A DNA stretch of 64,000 nucleotides from Photobacterium gaetbulicola Gung47 (GTDB taxonomy: Bacteria; Pseudomonadota; Gammaproteobacteria; Enterobacterales; Vibrionaceae): the NCBI GenBank assembly GCA_000940995.1, contig CP005974.1, positions 434,001 to 498,000 on the forward strand, written 5' to 3'. The notes under the pieces are model-generated. The model did no database searches and was not told the DNA's origin. It was given only the letters and a program-made list of their open reading frames with translations. Positions 25,793-34,076 of this stretch are shown in pieces. The number at the start of each line of letters is the position of its first letter. The stretch's first letter is position 1. Made by a program: the position numbers and the translations under genes.

Positions 25793-26470
25793 ATGCGTCG
25801 GATAGGTTTTATTCTTTTTACTGTGGCGGTACTGGCGACATTGGTCAAGTTGGGTTTTTGGCAAATGACCCGCGCCCAGGAAAAAGAACGCCTCGGCCAT
25901 GCGCTGAAATTCCGCAGCGAGCAGACGTACTACAGTCTGGCCAGCCTACCCTCAGACCCCCGTTGGTACAGCCTGACCCTGCGTGGCAAATTTGATCACA
26001 GCAAGGCGGTATTGCTGGATAACCAACTTTATCAGGGCCGCCCGGGCTACCACGTACTGTATCCCTTTGCTGTTGATGACGGTTGGGTGTTGGTGAACTT
26101 GGGATGGATTGCAGCACCGGCCTACCGGGAGCAAATTCCTGTGTTGCCGGAGCATCATGGTGAGGTGTTGGTGAGCGGTATTATTGCGCCGCCCTCGGCA
26201 TTGCTGGAGTTGGCTCCGGAGGTGATGGGGCAGGGATATCCGCTGAGGGTACAGAACATCAGCATGACTGATTTGGCCGACCACATGGAATTAGCCCTGC
26301 CTTCCTGGGTATTGCAGATTGATCCCGATAGCCCGTTGGCACTCAATCAAACCTGGATCCCGGTGGTCATGGGGCCGCAGAAACACTATGCCTATGCGCT
26401 GCAATGGTTTTTGATGGCGCTGGCGGTATCCGGCCTCGCTTTTTGGTGGCTGAGAAGGAGCAAATCATGA
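25793..26470 (+). CDS. SURF1-family oxidase assembly protein
   Basis: 225 residues with one membrane helix at each end (about 5-22 and 200-218) and a periplasmic domain between, the SURF1 layout. Diagnostic segments are LGFWQMTRAQEK, WYSLTLRGKF, GRPGYHVLYPF, VLVNLGWI and the C-terminal PQKHYAYALQWF. SURF1 helps insert heme a into subunit I. Its last 4 bases overlap the next gene. Confidence 0.9.
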   Translation: MRRIGFILFTVAVLATLVKLGFWQMTRAQEKERLGHALKFRSEQTYYSLASLPSDPRWYSLTLRGKFDHSKAVLLDNQLYQGRPGYHVLYPFAVDDGWVLVNLGWIAAPAYREQIPVLPEHHGEVLVSGIIAPPSALLELAPEVMGQGYPLRVQNISMTDLADHMELALPSWVLQIDPDSPLALNQTWIPVVMGPQKHYAYALQWFLMALAVSGLAFWWLRRSKS

Positions 26471-27015
26471 AGAAACAAGGAACGTTGCTGTTACTGCTGG
26501 CTGCCTTTGCGCTGCCGGTGATCCTGGCCAAGCTGGTGTTGGATCTCAACTGGTACCAGGGCGGAGTCACTAACCGTGGTGAGCTGCTGGATTCGCCTAT
26601 GGCCTCAGAGTGGTTGGGGGAGAGTAATCAATGGCAGCTAATATACCTGTTGCCTGATGAGTGTGATGAGTTGTGCCTAGGAGCACTGTTTAACCTGCGA
26701 CAGGTCCCGCAGGCCGTGGGGGCGGAGCATGACAGGCTGAGCAGTGTTCTGCTGATAGACGGCGATACGCTTGACGAGCAGCCTGCGGATGTTAAAAAGC
26801 AGCTGGCTGGCATCGAGCAGCGCCAGGTGCCTGAGAATGTGGTCAGCCAGCTAAAGACGCTGGAATACGGTGCTAAGGCTATTTATATCGCCGATCCGCT
26901 CGGCAATGTGATGATGGCTTATCCCTTGGTGAAGGGACAGGTGGCGGTATTGGCACAGGGTAAGGATGTGTTAAGGGATCTCAAGCGGCTGCTGAAGATT
27001 TCCAAAATAGGCTAA
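26467..27015 (+). CDS. Oxidase-cluster membrane-anchored protein of unknown function
   Basis: 182 residues from an ATG overlapping the surf1 stop (ATGA). An N-terminal membrane helix (about 5-22) is followed by a periplasmic domain. The segment QLIYLLPDECDELCLGALFNL, followed later by AIYIADPLGNVMMAYP, resembles the thioredoxin-like layout of SCO proteins with a CxxxC pair. Since no obvious SCO1/SenC gene is seen in this cluster, it could act in CuA maturation; that is inference. It is common in marine gammaproteobacterial cox clusters as an unnamed gene. Confidence 0.65.
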   Translation: MKKQGTLLLLLAAFALPVILAKLVLDLNWYQGGVTNRGELLDSPMASEWLGESNQWQLIYLLPDECDELCLGALFNLRQVPQAVGAEHDRLSSVLLIDGDTLDEQPADVKKQLAGIEQRQVPENVVSQLKTLEYGAKAIYIADPLGNVMMAYPLVKGQVAVLAQGKDVLRDLKRLLKISKIG

Positions 27016-27027
27016 GGAGAGCATAGG

Positions 27028-28062
27028 ATGAAACAAGATAACTACCGCACCTGGGTAGCCGTGACCTTCGCTTTGTCACTGTGCGTCATTGCGCTTGGTG
27101 CTTACACCCGCCTCACCGAAGCCGGTCTGGGCTGTCCGGACTGGCCTGGCTGTTATGGGTTCGCTGGGGTGCCGAAGGGGGAAGCCCAGCAGGCGCTGGC
27201 GGCTTCCCGCTTTCCTGATGCCCCGTTGGAAGCAGATAAGGCATGGAACGAAATGCTACACCGCTATGTTGCCGGTACCCTGGGCCTGATGATTTTGGCG
27301 CTTAATATCTTCGCGTGGCGCAAGCCGGCTCGACCCAGAGCCCTTCCTGCCTTACTGCTGGCGACCGTGATTTTCCAGGCCCTGCTCGGGATGTGGACCG
27401 TCACCATGGATTTGATGCCCGTTGTCGTGATGGGACATTTGCTGGGCGGCTTTACCACCGCCTCCTTACTTTTCCTGCTCTGGTTGCGGCTTGGCACCAT
27501 ATCATTCCCTCCTGCTCCGGTGGCTGCCAGCAGCGGGCTGCGGGCATTTGCACTATTTGGATTGCTGGTCGTCATCGGGCAAATCGCGCTTGGCGGCTGG
27601 ACGGCGGCCAACTACGCAGCGGTGGTCTGTACCCAGCTGCCGCTGTGCGAAGTGGATTGGCGGCAGGGGTTCGATACATCGGCTTTCGCCTTGATCCAGC
27701 CTGAGCATGAGACCTACCAATACGGGGTGCTCGACTACCAGCAGCGGGTTACTATCCATGTGACCCACAGGATCGGTGCCATGGTCACAGCGCTGACACT
27801 GCTTGCACTTGCCTGTTTGCTGTGGCGGCAACGGGCGCTGAGGAGGGGGGCGGCGGTGATGCTGCTGGTGCTGGCAGGGCAAATCGGCCTTGGTATTACC
27901 AATATTGTGGCCAGTTTGCCGCTGTCGATCGCCGTGGCGCACAACGTGACCGGTGTCTTGTTGCTGCTGTCGCTGGTGGCGCTGAACCTGCAGGTATACC
28001 GGATGCGGTTGTCGGGTTGCAACCGGCAGCCCGGACGGGAAATGGATAGATATGTGGCATAG
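27028..28062 (+). CDS. ctaA: Heme A synthase (COX15/CtaA)
   Basis: 344 residues with eight membrane helices. Motifs: AYTRLTEAGLGCPDWPGCYG (helix 1), EMLHRYVAGTLG, VMGHLLGGF, VTIHVTHRIGAMV and IAVAHNVTG, which hold the histidines that bind heme. It oxidises the C8 methyl of heme O to make heme A. AAGGAG lies 7 bases before the ATG. It is followed by ctaB, so both heme A steps are encoded in the operon. Confidence 0.95.
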   Translation: MKQDNYRTWVAVTFALSLCVIALGAYTRLTEAGLGCPDWPGCYGFAGVPKGEAQQALAASRFPDAPLEADKAWNEMLHRYVAGTLGLMILALNIFAWRKPARPRALPALLLATVIFQALLGMWTVTMDLMPVVVMGHLLGGFTTASLLFLLWLRLGTISFPPAPVAASSGLRAFALFGLLVVIGQIALGGWTAANYAAVVCTQLPLCEVDWRQGFDTSAFALIQPEHETYQYGVLDYQQRVTIHVTHRIGAMVTALTLLALACLLWRQRALRRGAAVMLLVLAGQIGLGITNIVASLPLSIAVAHNVTGVLLLLSLVALNLQVYRMRLSGCNRQPGREMDRYVA

Positions 28063-28080
28063 CCAAAGGAGGGCCTGAGC

Positions 28081-29001
28081 ATGGCAAAGAGTCAGGTTGT
28101 AGCAAAGGGGGGCTATAAGCCCCTGTCATCGGTAAGGGTGTGGCAGGACTACCTGACCATGACCAAGCCCAAAGTGGTTGCCATGCTGTTGCTGACAGCA
28201 TTGGTCGGGATGTGCTTGGCCGTGCCGGGGATCCCGCCACTTAAGGCGGTGGTGTTCGGGCTGGTGGGGATCGGCCTGCAGTCGGCCGCCGCCGCGGCCT
28301 TCAATCATGTGCTGGATCGCCGTTTTGATGCCAAGATGGCGAGGACTTACCATCGTCCGCTGGCGAAGGGGAGGGTCGAAACGCACAAGGCGGTGGCTTT
28401 TGCCTGTGTGTTGATGGTCGCCGGGTTTGTGGTACTGTGGCAGCTCAATGCCTTGACCGCCTGGCTGACGTTTGCCAGCCTGATCGGCTATGCCGTGGTC
28501 TATACCATCTGGCTGAAGCATGCCACGCCGCAGAACATTGTGATCGGCGGCCTGGCTGGCGCCGCCCCGCCCTTGCTCGGGTGGACCGCCGTTACCGGTG
28601 AGCTGCACTCCCACGCATTATTGCTGGTGATGCTGGTTTTCACCTGGACTCCTCCCCATTTCTGGGCTCTGGCTATCCACCGCCGGGATGATTATGCCAA
28701 GGCGGGGATCCCGATGCTGCCAGTCACCCACGGTATAGGCTATACCAAGACCATGGTGCTTCTTTACACCTTGATGCTGGCCTTGGTCGGGTTACTACCT
28801 TGGCTAACCGGGATGAGCGGCTGGCTATACCTGATAGGAAGCAGCGCGCTCAATCTTGGTTTCATCGGCTATGCCGTGAAGCTCAAGTTTGCCGATGAGC
28901 CCGGCCATGCATGGGCAACCTTCAAGTATTCGATCTGGCATTTGCTGGCACTGTTTGTGGTGTTGCTGGCCGATCATTGGCTGGCGGCCCTGCTGATTTA
29001 G
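28081..29001 (+). CDS. ctaB: Protoheme IX farnesyltransferase (heme O synthase)
   Basis: 306 residues of the UbiA prenyltransferase superfamily. The aspartate motif NHVLDRRFDAKMART (about residue 77) and the second motif with HFWALAIHRRDDYAKAGIPM (about 197) identify CyoE/CtaB. It adds the farnesyl chain to heme B. AAGGAGG precedes the ATG. It is the last gene of the oxidase operon; the structure at 29113-29145 may end this transcript. Confidence 0.95.
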   Translation: MAKSQVVAKGGYKPLSSVRVWQDYLTMTKPKVVAMLLLTALVGMCLAVPGIPPLKAVVFGLVGIGLQSAAAAAFNHVLDRRFDAKMARTYHRPLAKGRVETHKAVAFACVLMVAGFVVLWQLNALTAWLTFASLIGYAVVYTIWLKHATPQNIVIGGLAGAAPPLLGWTAVTGELHSHALLLVMLVFTWTPPHFWALAIHRRDDYAKAGIPMLPVTHGIGYTKTMVLLYTLMLALVGLLPWLTGMSGWLYLIGSSALNLGFIGYAVKLKFADEPGHAWATFKYSIWHLLALFVVLLADHWLAALLI

Positions 29002-29016
29002 TACGTGCCGTTTAGC

Positions 29017-29145
29017 GTTTGCAGGTTTTGGTGCTATGATCGGCTTTAGCAACGCCCGAAGATTGGATCGGGCCGCTGAACCGAATATTCCCAATCCTGC
29101 AGACTGGGAATGGCCCCTGTGGATTTTGTCCATGGGGGCTTTTTA
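29017..29145 (+). promoter_or_regulatory. Structured leader with terminator upstream of dinF
   Basis: A possible promoter (TATGAT at about 29035 with a weak TTTAGC 18 bases upstream) precedes a chain of inverted repeats: CCCGA/TCGGG (29055-29072), ATTCCCA/TGGGAAT (29087-29111) and an 11-base-pair terminator stem (29113-29139) followed by TTTTT. The first loop, GATTGG (29061-29066), can pair with CCAATC (29091-29096), which would open the second hairpin. This could be an attenuator or riboswitch for dinF, or simply the ctaB terminator. I recognise no known riboswitch class. Confidence 0.55.
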
Positions 29146-29199
29146 TTTGGCGCTCAACACCAGATAATCACGGGCTGGCTTTCGAAAGTTGAGGTTGTT

Positions 29200-30549
29200 G
29201 TGCTGCAAGCGTTGCGAGATAGAACATTGCACCGTCAGGTGTATGCCCTGGCTCTGCCGATGGTGTTGTCGAATATTACGGTTCCCCTGCTGGGGCTGGT
29301 TGATGCGGCAGTGATCGGGCACCTTGAGCATGCTTGGTACCTTGGCGGGGTCGCTGTCGGCGGGACCATGATCAACGTGACGTTCTGGCTGCTGGGCTTC
29401 TTGCGGATGGCAACTACCGGGCTCAGCGCCCAAGCTTACGGGGCATCGGATCGCGAGGCGCAGGCGACAGTCTTCATTCAAGGTATGGCCCTGGCCTGGT
29501 TGATGGCCTTGGTGCTGATGGTGTTCCACCAGCCTGTTGCCGAGCTGATTTTTCACTTCAGCTCAGCCAGCAGTGAAGTGAAAACCTATGCCGAGCAATA
29601 TTTCTCTATTCGGATCTGGGGTGCACCGGCGGCACTGGCCAATTTTGTTATCATGGGCTGGCTGCTCGGTACCCAGAATGCCAAGCTGCCGATGTGGCTG
29701 CTGATCGTGACCAATCTGGTTAATATCGGTCTGGATGTGCTGTTTGTCCTTGGCTTTGGCTGGAAGGTCCAGGGGGCGGCAGCGGCATCGGTACTGGCGG
29801 AGTACAGTGGGCTGATCTTGGGATTGTGGTTTGTTTCCCGTCAGTGGCGAGCTCATGCGCTGCCGGTACTGCGCAGTAAGCTGGGGTGTGTGTGGCAGGG
29901 CATCGGTAGGCTGCTCAAACTCAACCGGGATATCTTCCTGCGCAGCCTGTGTCTGCAGTTGACTTTCACCTTCATGACTTTCCAGGGGGCTACGCTGGGC
30001 GATAATGTGGTGGCGGCCAATGCCGTACTGATGAGCTTCCTGATGCTGGTTTCGTATGCCATGGATGGGTTTGCCTATGCCATGGAGGCAATGGTCGGTA
30101 AGGCGATTGGGGCCCGAAACCGTGATGAATTAGGACGCAGCCTGGTGGGAACCACTTTCTGGAGCCTGGTGATCTCATTGGTACTGACCTTAGTGTTTGC
30201 GGTGTTCGGACGTGGCATTATCGGTTTGATTTCGGATATCCCGGCGGTACAGCACGAGGCGTCGCTGTATCTGCCATGGTTGGCCGCCGTCCCTCTGGTT
30301 GCCATGTGGTGCTTCTTGCTCGATGGCATCTTCATCGGCGCGACGCGGGGGCGCGAGATGCGTAATAGTATGTTTGTCGCAACCTGCTGTTATTTCATTA
30401 TTTGGTGGCTGCTGTCCGGCCTTGGCAATCATGCCCTCTGGGGGGCGATGATCGGGTTTATGGCAATGCGCGGGGTCGGCCTGGCACTGATATTTGCTTA
30501 CCAATGGAAAAAAAATATTTTCCTGCAAGTGGCTAATGCAAACAGATAG
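29200..30549 (+). CDS. dinF: MATE-family efflux protein DinF
   Basis: 449 residues from the GTG at 29200 (TTGAGG upstream); the frame is open from 29110, but that start would sit in the terminator hairpin. Twelve membrane helices. The N-terminus ALALPMVLSNITVPLLGLVD aligns with E. coli DinF, as does VAVGGTMINVTFWLLGFLRM. MATE proteins export drugs or metabolites using Na+ or H+. In E. coli dinF follows lexA and is SOS-induced; here it is separate and has no LexA box, but has the structured leader. Confidence 0.88.
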   Translation: MLQALRDRTLHRQVYALALPMVLSNITVPLLGLVDAAVIGHLEHAWYLGGVAVGGTMINVTFWLLGFLRMATTGLSAQAYGASDREAQATVFIQGMALAWLMALVLMVFHQPVAELIFHFSSASSEVKTYAEQYFSIRIWGAPAALANFVIMGWLLGTQNAKLPMWLLIVTNLVNIGLDVLFVLGFGWKVQGAAAASVLAEYSGLILGLWFVSRQWRAHALPVLRSKLGCVWQGIGRLLKLNRDIFLRSLCLQLTFTFMTFQGATLGDNVVAANAVLMSFLMLVSYAMDGFAYAMEAMVGKAIGARNRDELGRSLVGTTFWSLVISLVLTLVFAVFGRGIIGLISDIPAVQHEASLYLPWLAAVPLVAMWCFLLDGIFIGATRGREMRNSMFVATCCYFIIWWLLSGLGNHALWGAMIGFMAMRGVGLALIFAYQWKKNIFLQVANANR

Positions 30550-30652
30550 TTAGGATGACTTGACTTATTTTGCTCATTTATTCAACAAAAAATGCTGTCC
30601 AGGTGGCGGCTGGGTGGTTAAAATATAATCTTTTCGCCACCTTGGAGGATAA

Positions 30653-31045
30653 ATGAAAAAAGCTGTACTAGTACTTTTTTTAGCCGTGATGACGATGAGC
30701 TGGCTCACGCCGGCGATGGCCGCTGTCCAGGGCAAGTCATACAAGGTCACGGCAACAGCCTACAACTCAGTTCGGGCCCAGACTAATTCCAACCCCACGA
30801 TAGCAGCCTGGGGGGATCGGCTGAAACCGGGCATGAAGGCGATTGCGGTTTCCCGGGATCTGCTGGGACAGGGCTTCAAGCGCGGCACCGTGGTCAAGAT
30901 CTCCGGCCTACCGGGTGAATATGTGGTGCTGGACAAGATGAATAAGCGATGGCGCAACAAGATTGATATCTACATGGGACAGGATGTCAAAGCCGCAAGG
31001 AACTGGGGCCGCCGCAACGTGACGATTACGGTTGTGAGATCATAA
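30653..31045 (+). CDS. Secreted 3D-domain (RlpA/MltA-like double-psi barrel) protein
   Basis: 130 residues with a clear signal peptide (cleavage after AMA, about residue 23). The mature protein, from YKVTATAYNSVRAQTN through GDRLKPGMKAIAVSRDLL to the terminal WGRRNVTITV, matches the 3D domain named for three aspartates, found in MltA-type lytic transglycosylases and Rpf-like proteins. A role in cell-wall handling is likely but unproven. GGAGG lies 7 bases before the ATG. Confidence 0.8.
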   Translation: MKKAVLVLFLAVMTMSWLTPAMAAVQGKSYKVTATAYNSVRAQTNSNPTIAAWGDRLKPGMKAIAVSRDLLGQGFKRGTVVKISGLPGEYVVLDKMNKRWRNKIDIYMGQDVKAARNWGRRNVTITVVRS

Positions 31046-31121
31046 ATAAACGTCAATAACCTGAAAACATAACTGTTCTTCTTACCAACTTATAGAACCG
31101 CTATTTTTTCAGATTCGAGAT

Positions 31122-31157
31122 AAAAAAAGCGAGAGCCTCCGGGCTCTCGCTTTTTTT
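31122..31157. terminator. Bidirectional terminator between the 3D-domain gene and nfuA
   Basis: AAAAAAAGCGAGAGCC / GGGCTCTCGCTTTTTTT with a TCC loop between convergent genes. Confidence 0.9.
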
Positions 31158-31184
31158 ATGTGCGATGTTTGGCTGGGCTGCGGA

Positions 31185-31763
31185 TCAGTAGTAAGAGTGC
31201 TCGCCACGGGCGTGTTCAGTCACATCACGTACGCCAGTAAGTTCGCCGGCGAACTGGGCCAGTAGCTCTTTTTCGATACCTTCTTTCAAGGTCACGTCAA
31301 CCATCGAGCAGCCATTGCAGCCACCGCCGAACTGTAGGATCGCCACCCCATCTTCGGTGATTTCAGACAGTGATACGTGACCACCGTGGCCTGCAAGCTG
31401 TGGGTTGACCTGAGTTTGGATCACATAGTCGACACGCTCCATCAGCGATGCGTCATCAGCTACTTTGCGTACTTTGGCATTCGGTGCTTTAAGTGTTAGC
31501 TGCGAACCCATTTTGTCGGTGACAAAATCAATCTCGGCATCTTCAAGGAACGGTAGGCTCAGCTCATCGACGAAAGCAGAGAAAAGGTCGAATTTGATTT
31601 CGGTGTCACTGGCTTCCACAGCTTCCGGTGGACAGTAGGACACGCCGCACTCTGCATTTTGCGTACCTGGGTTTACCACGAATACACGGATGTTTGTCCC
31701 TTCTGGTTGTTGGGCCAGAAGTTTGCCGAAGTGCTGTTGAGCATTCTCAGAAATAGTAATCAT
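31185..31763 (-). CDS. nfuA: Fe-S biogenesis protein NfuA
   Basis: 192 residues from the ATG at 31763, which gives the N-terminus MITISENAQQHFGKLLAQQ seen in NfuA; a GTG two codons upstream is less likely. A degenerate A-type domain (ECGVSYCPPEAVE, about residue 37) is followed by a C-terminal Nfu domain with the cluster-binding CNGCS motif (about residue 150). It carries 4Fe-4S clusters to apoproteins. It is next to comF, the usual gammaproteobacterial order. Confidence 0.96.
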   Translation of the reverse strand: MITISENAQQHFGKLLAQQPEGTNIRVFVVNPGTQNAECGVSYCPPEAVEASDTEIKFDLFSAFVDELSLPFLEDAEIDFVTDKMGSQLTLKAPNAKVRKVADDASLMERVDYVIQTQVNPQLAGHGGHVSLSEITEDGVAILQFGGGCNGCSMVDVTLKEGIEKELLAQFAGELTGVRDVTEHARGEHSYY

Positions 31764-31892
31764 AGACACGACGTAATACCTGACTTATTTAGTAAGATTA
31801 ATTCTATTCTACTCTTTGCTGCCCTTTCTATCACCCATTATTCGTTGCAACTATGATTTCGGTACGGATCTCAGTGATTTTTCTGCACAATT

Positions 31893-32585
31893 TTACGGTG
31901 GGGTATAGCTGAGGCAGTAGATGTCGATCCGTGCGACGCCGTGTTGGCGCAGTAGGGTCGCCGCCTCTGCAACGGTAGCGCCGGTGGTGACGACATCATC
32001 GACGAGGGCGACATGGGGCGGCAGGGAGCATCTGCTGGTCAGGCGAAACGCGCTATCGAGGTTATGCTGGCGCTGTGCTCTGCTGAGTCGATGCTGGGGC
32101 GGGGTGTAGCGCTGGCGCCTGAGCAGCCGGGTATCGAGCCGGCTGCCGGTCTGCTGGGCCACGGCCTGGGCGATGAGGCTGCTCTGGTTGAAGCCCCGGC
32201 TCAGCCGGCGGAGTGGATGCAAGGGGATGGGCAGCAGTAGTGGGGCCGGATCGTCAATCTGTCTTGCCAGCAGTTCGCCCAGTGGCTGGGCCAACCAGAA
32301 CTTGCGCTGGAATTTGAGCTGGTGGATCAGCTGGCGCAGCGGGAAGTGGTATTCGCCGGCACGGTAGAAGCGCTGCCAGGGATTGGCCCGGCCCAGGCAC
32401 TGGCCGCAGTGGCTGGCGTGTGCCAGCAGGGTGTTGCCGCAATGGTGGCAGTAGGGCGGGCACGGAAAGCGAGCAAGGCAATGGCTGCACCACAGGGGAT
32501 GGCCGCCGTCACTGGGCTGCTGACAAAGCTGGCAGCGATGGTAGCGGCGGAGAAGGTTGGTGAATTGGGTGAATAGCGATACCAT
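31893..32585 (-). CDS. comF: ComF-family phosphoribosyltransferase
   Basis: 230 residues from the ATG at 32585; the longer open frame from 32657 would overlap bioH on the other strand. The N-terminal zinc-finger-like cysteines (CQLC, CSHC, CHHC, CGQC) are followed by a phosphoribosyltransferase domain with the PRPP loop HVALVDDVVTTGATVAE (about residue 190). ComF is needed for DNA uptake in naturally competent vibrios and Haemophilus. Divergent from bioH. Confidence 0.9.
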   Translation of the reverse strand: MVSLFTQFTNLLRRYHRCQLCQQPSDGGHPLWCSHCLARFPCPPYCHHCGNTLLAHASHCGQCLGRANPWQRFYRAGEYHFPLRQLIHQLKFQRKFWLAQPLGELLARQIDDPAPLLLPIPLHPLRRLSRGFNQSSLIAQAVAQQTGSRLDTRLLRRQRYTPPQHRLSRAQRQHNLDSAFRLTSRCSLPPHVALVDDVVTTGATVAEAATLLRQHGVARIDIYCLSYTPP

Positions 32586-32621
32586 CCGTGATATCCCGAG
32601 GCGTAAATACAGGAAATATAG

Positions 32622-33386
32622 ATGACAGCACAGCTTCACTGGCAAACGGAAGGGCAAGGTTCCGATCTACTTCTCATTCATGGCTGGGGTATGAACGGAG
32701 CCGTGTGGCAGCAGGTCTTGCCAGTGCTTGCCCAGCATTACCGGGTGCATGTGGTGGATCTGCCGGGTTACGGCCATAGCCGCCACCATCCGGCTGCCGA
32801 TGTCGACGAGATGGCCGATATGCTACTGGCGCAAGCCCCAGCGCAGGCGACTTGGCTCGGTTGGTCGCTGGGCGGCTTGGTTGCGACAGCTGCGGCATTG
32901 CAGGCTCCGGGCAGGGTACAGCAACTGGTAACCGTAGCGAGCTCGCCGCGGTTTGCAGCCGAAGAGACCTGGCGCGGGATCAAGCCTCAAGTGCTGGACG
33001 AGTTCCGCCGCCAGCTCGATCTCGATTTCAGAGCCACCATCGAGCGCTTTATGGCCCTGCAGGCAATGGGGAGCCGGACGGCCCGGCAGGATATCCGCCA
33101 GCTCAAGGAGGCGGTGCTGTCCCGTCCCGAACCCAACCCGGCTGCGCTGGCGCTTGGGTTGGATATCTTGGCCCGGGTCGATTTGCGCCCCGAACTGGCG
33201 GCAGTCTCGCCGCCGTGGCTGCGGCTCTACGGCCGGCTCGATAGCCTGGTACCGGCAAAGGTCGCCCGCGATCTAGACCAGCTCGCCCCGCAGTCACAGC
33301 GGCATGTGTTTGCGGGTGCTTCCCATGCGCCGTTTATCTCCCATCCTGATGAATTTATCGATACGCTAAAAGCGTTTACGGGGTAA
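32622..33386 (+). CDS. bioH: Pimeloyl-ACP methyl ester carboxylesterase BioH
   Basis: 254 residues, alpha/beta hydrolase. The triad is visible: Ser in GWSLGG (about residue 82), Asp in YGRLDSLVP (about 207) and His in GASHAPFISHP (about 235). BioH removes the methyl group from pimeloyl-ACP methyl ester in biotin synthesis. It is divergent from comF, as in E. coli (bioH-gntX). Confidence 0.94.
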   Translation: MTAQLHWQTEGQGSDLLLIHGWGMNGAVWQQVLPVLAQHYRVHVVDLPGYGHSRHHPAADVDEMADMLLAQAPAQATWLGWSLGGLVATAAALQAPGRVQQLVTVASSPRFAAEETWRGIKPQVLDEFRRQLDLDFRATIERFMALQAMGSRTARQDIRQLKEAVLSRPEPNPAALALGLDILARVDLRPELAAVSPPWLRLYGRLDSLVPAKVARDLDQLAPQSQRHVFAGASHAPFISHPDEFIDTLKAFTG

Positions 33387-33555
33387 TATGAGTACAGCGG
33401 CCGAGCCCGGTCTGGCTAAACTTTTTCGTGCTTGGGCCGATAGCAGGGTGAGGGCGCGAATTCGAGGCTGTTACGGGTTTTGTGGCGAGGGTGGAGAGAG
33501 GGAAACCAACATGACAATCGGCACCAAGCGAAGTGGCTAGGAGAGAGGCTACGAC

Positions 33556-34017
33556 ATGCTAGTCACTCCCGTACAGGTGGGCGCGCCAGCCGTGGCCCCG
33601 ACCATTAACCCGCCGACCGAGCAAACGGCGCGGGACAACCGTGTCCGTGAGAAAATCGTCCCGACCACCGAAATGCAGTCCTCTGCTCAGGAACGAGCCT
33701 TGAGCAGCGAAGAGAAACAACTCAAGAAGCCTTCCTGGGATCCCTCCGAACACCCCGATTACCAGCAGTCGGCCGTGGAAGACAAACACTACGGTTACCA
33801 GGATGCGATGGAAAGGCTGGTCAAAGCGCTGTCGGCCGACAGCTATATGGCGGGCGTCAGCGATCTGGGGTACTCGATGCATATCAAGCTGCCGCGAGAG
33901 TTGCTCGAGGCACTGGAGCAGATCAGCCTGTCTGAGCGCACCAAGGGGGTGGTGGCCCACAAGTATGCCCAGGCCACGGTGCCGAACCCGCCGACCGAGT
34001 ATTTGGTGGTGTTGTAG
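33556..34017 (+). CDS. Conserved hypothetical protein
   Basis: 153 residues. The N-terminal half is polar and probably disordered (PPTEQTARDNRVREK, SSEEKQLKKPSWDPSEHP). The C-terminal half looks folded and helical, with SMHIKLPRELLEALEQISL and a terminal VPNPPTEYLVVL. No catalytic motif, signal peptide or membrane helix is seen. It lies between bioH and tex and has its own terminator. I do not recognise the family. Confidence 0.7.
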   Translation: MLVTPVQVGAPAVAPTINPPTEQTARDNRVREKIVPTTEMQSSAQERALSSEEKQLKKPSWDPSEHPDYQQSAVEDKHYGYQDAMERLVKALSADSYMAGVSDLGYSMHIKLPRELLEALEQISLSERTKGVVAHKYAQATVPNPPTEYLVVL

Positions 34018-34020
34018 TGT

Positions 34021-34056
34021 AAAAAAAGAGCCGGCACACGTGCCAGCTCTTTTTCG
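34021..34056. terminator. Bidirectional terminator between the hypothetical gene and tex
   Basis: AAAAAGAGCCGGCAC / GTGCCAGCTCTTTTT stem with one mismatch between convergent genes. Confidence 0.85.
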
Positions 34057-34076
34057 TTTATAGGTTTATAGCCGCT

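Noticed and set aside
29110..29199. Upstream start extending dinF by 30 residues
   Set aside because: It would place the start of translation within the terminator hairpin and adds residues not found in DinF; the GTG at 29,200 has a ribosome-binding site and fits the family N-terminus.
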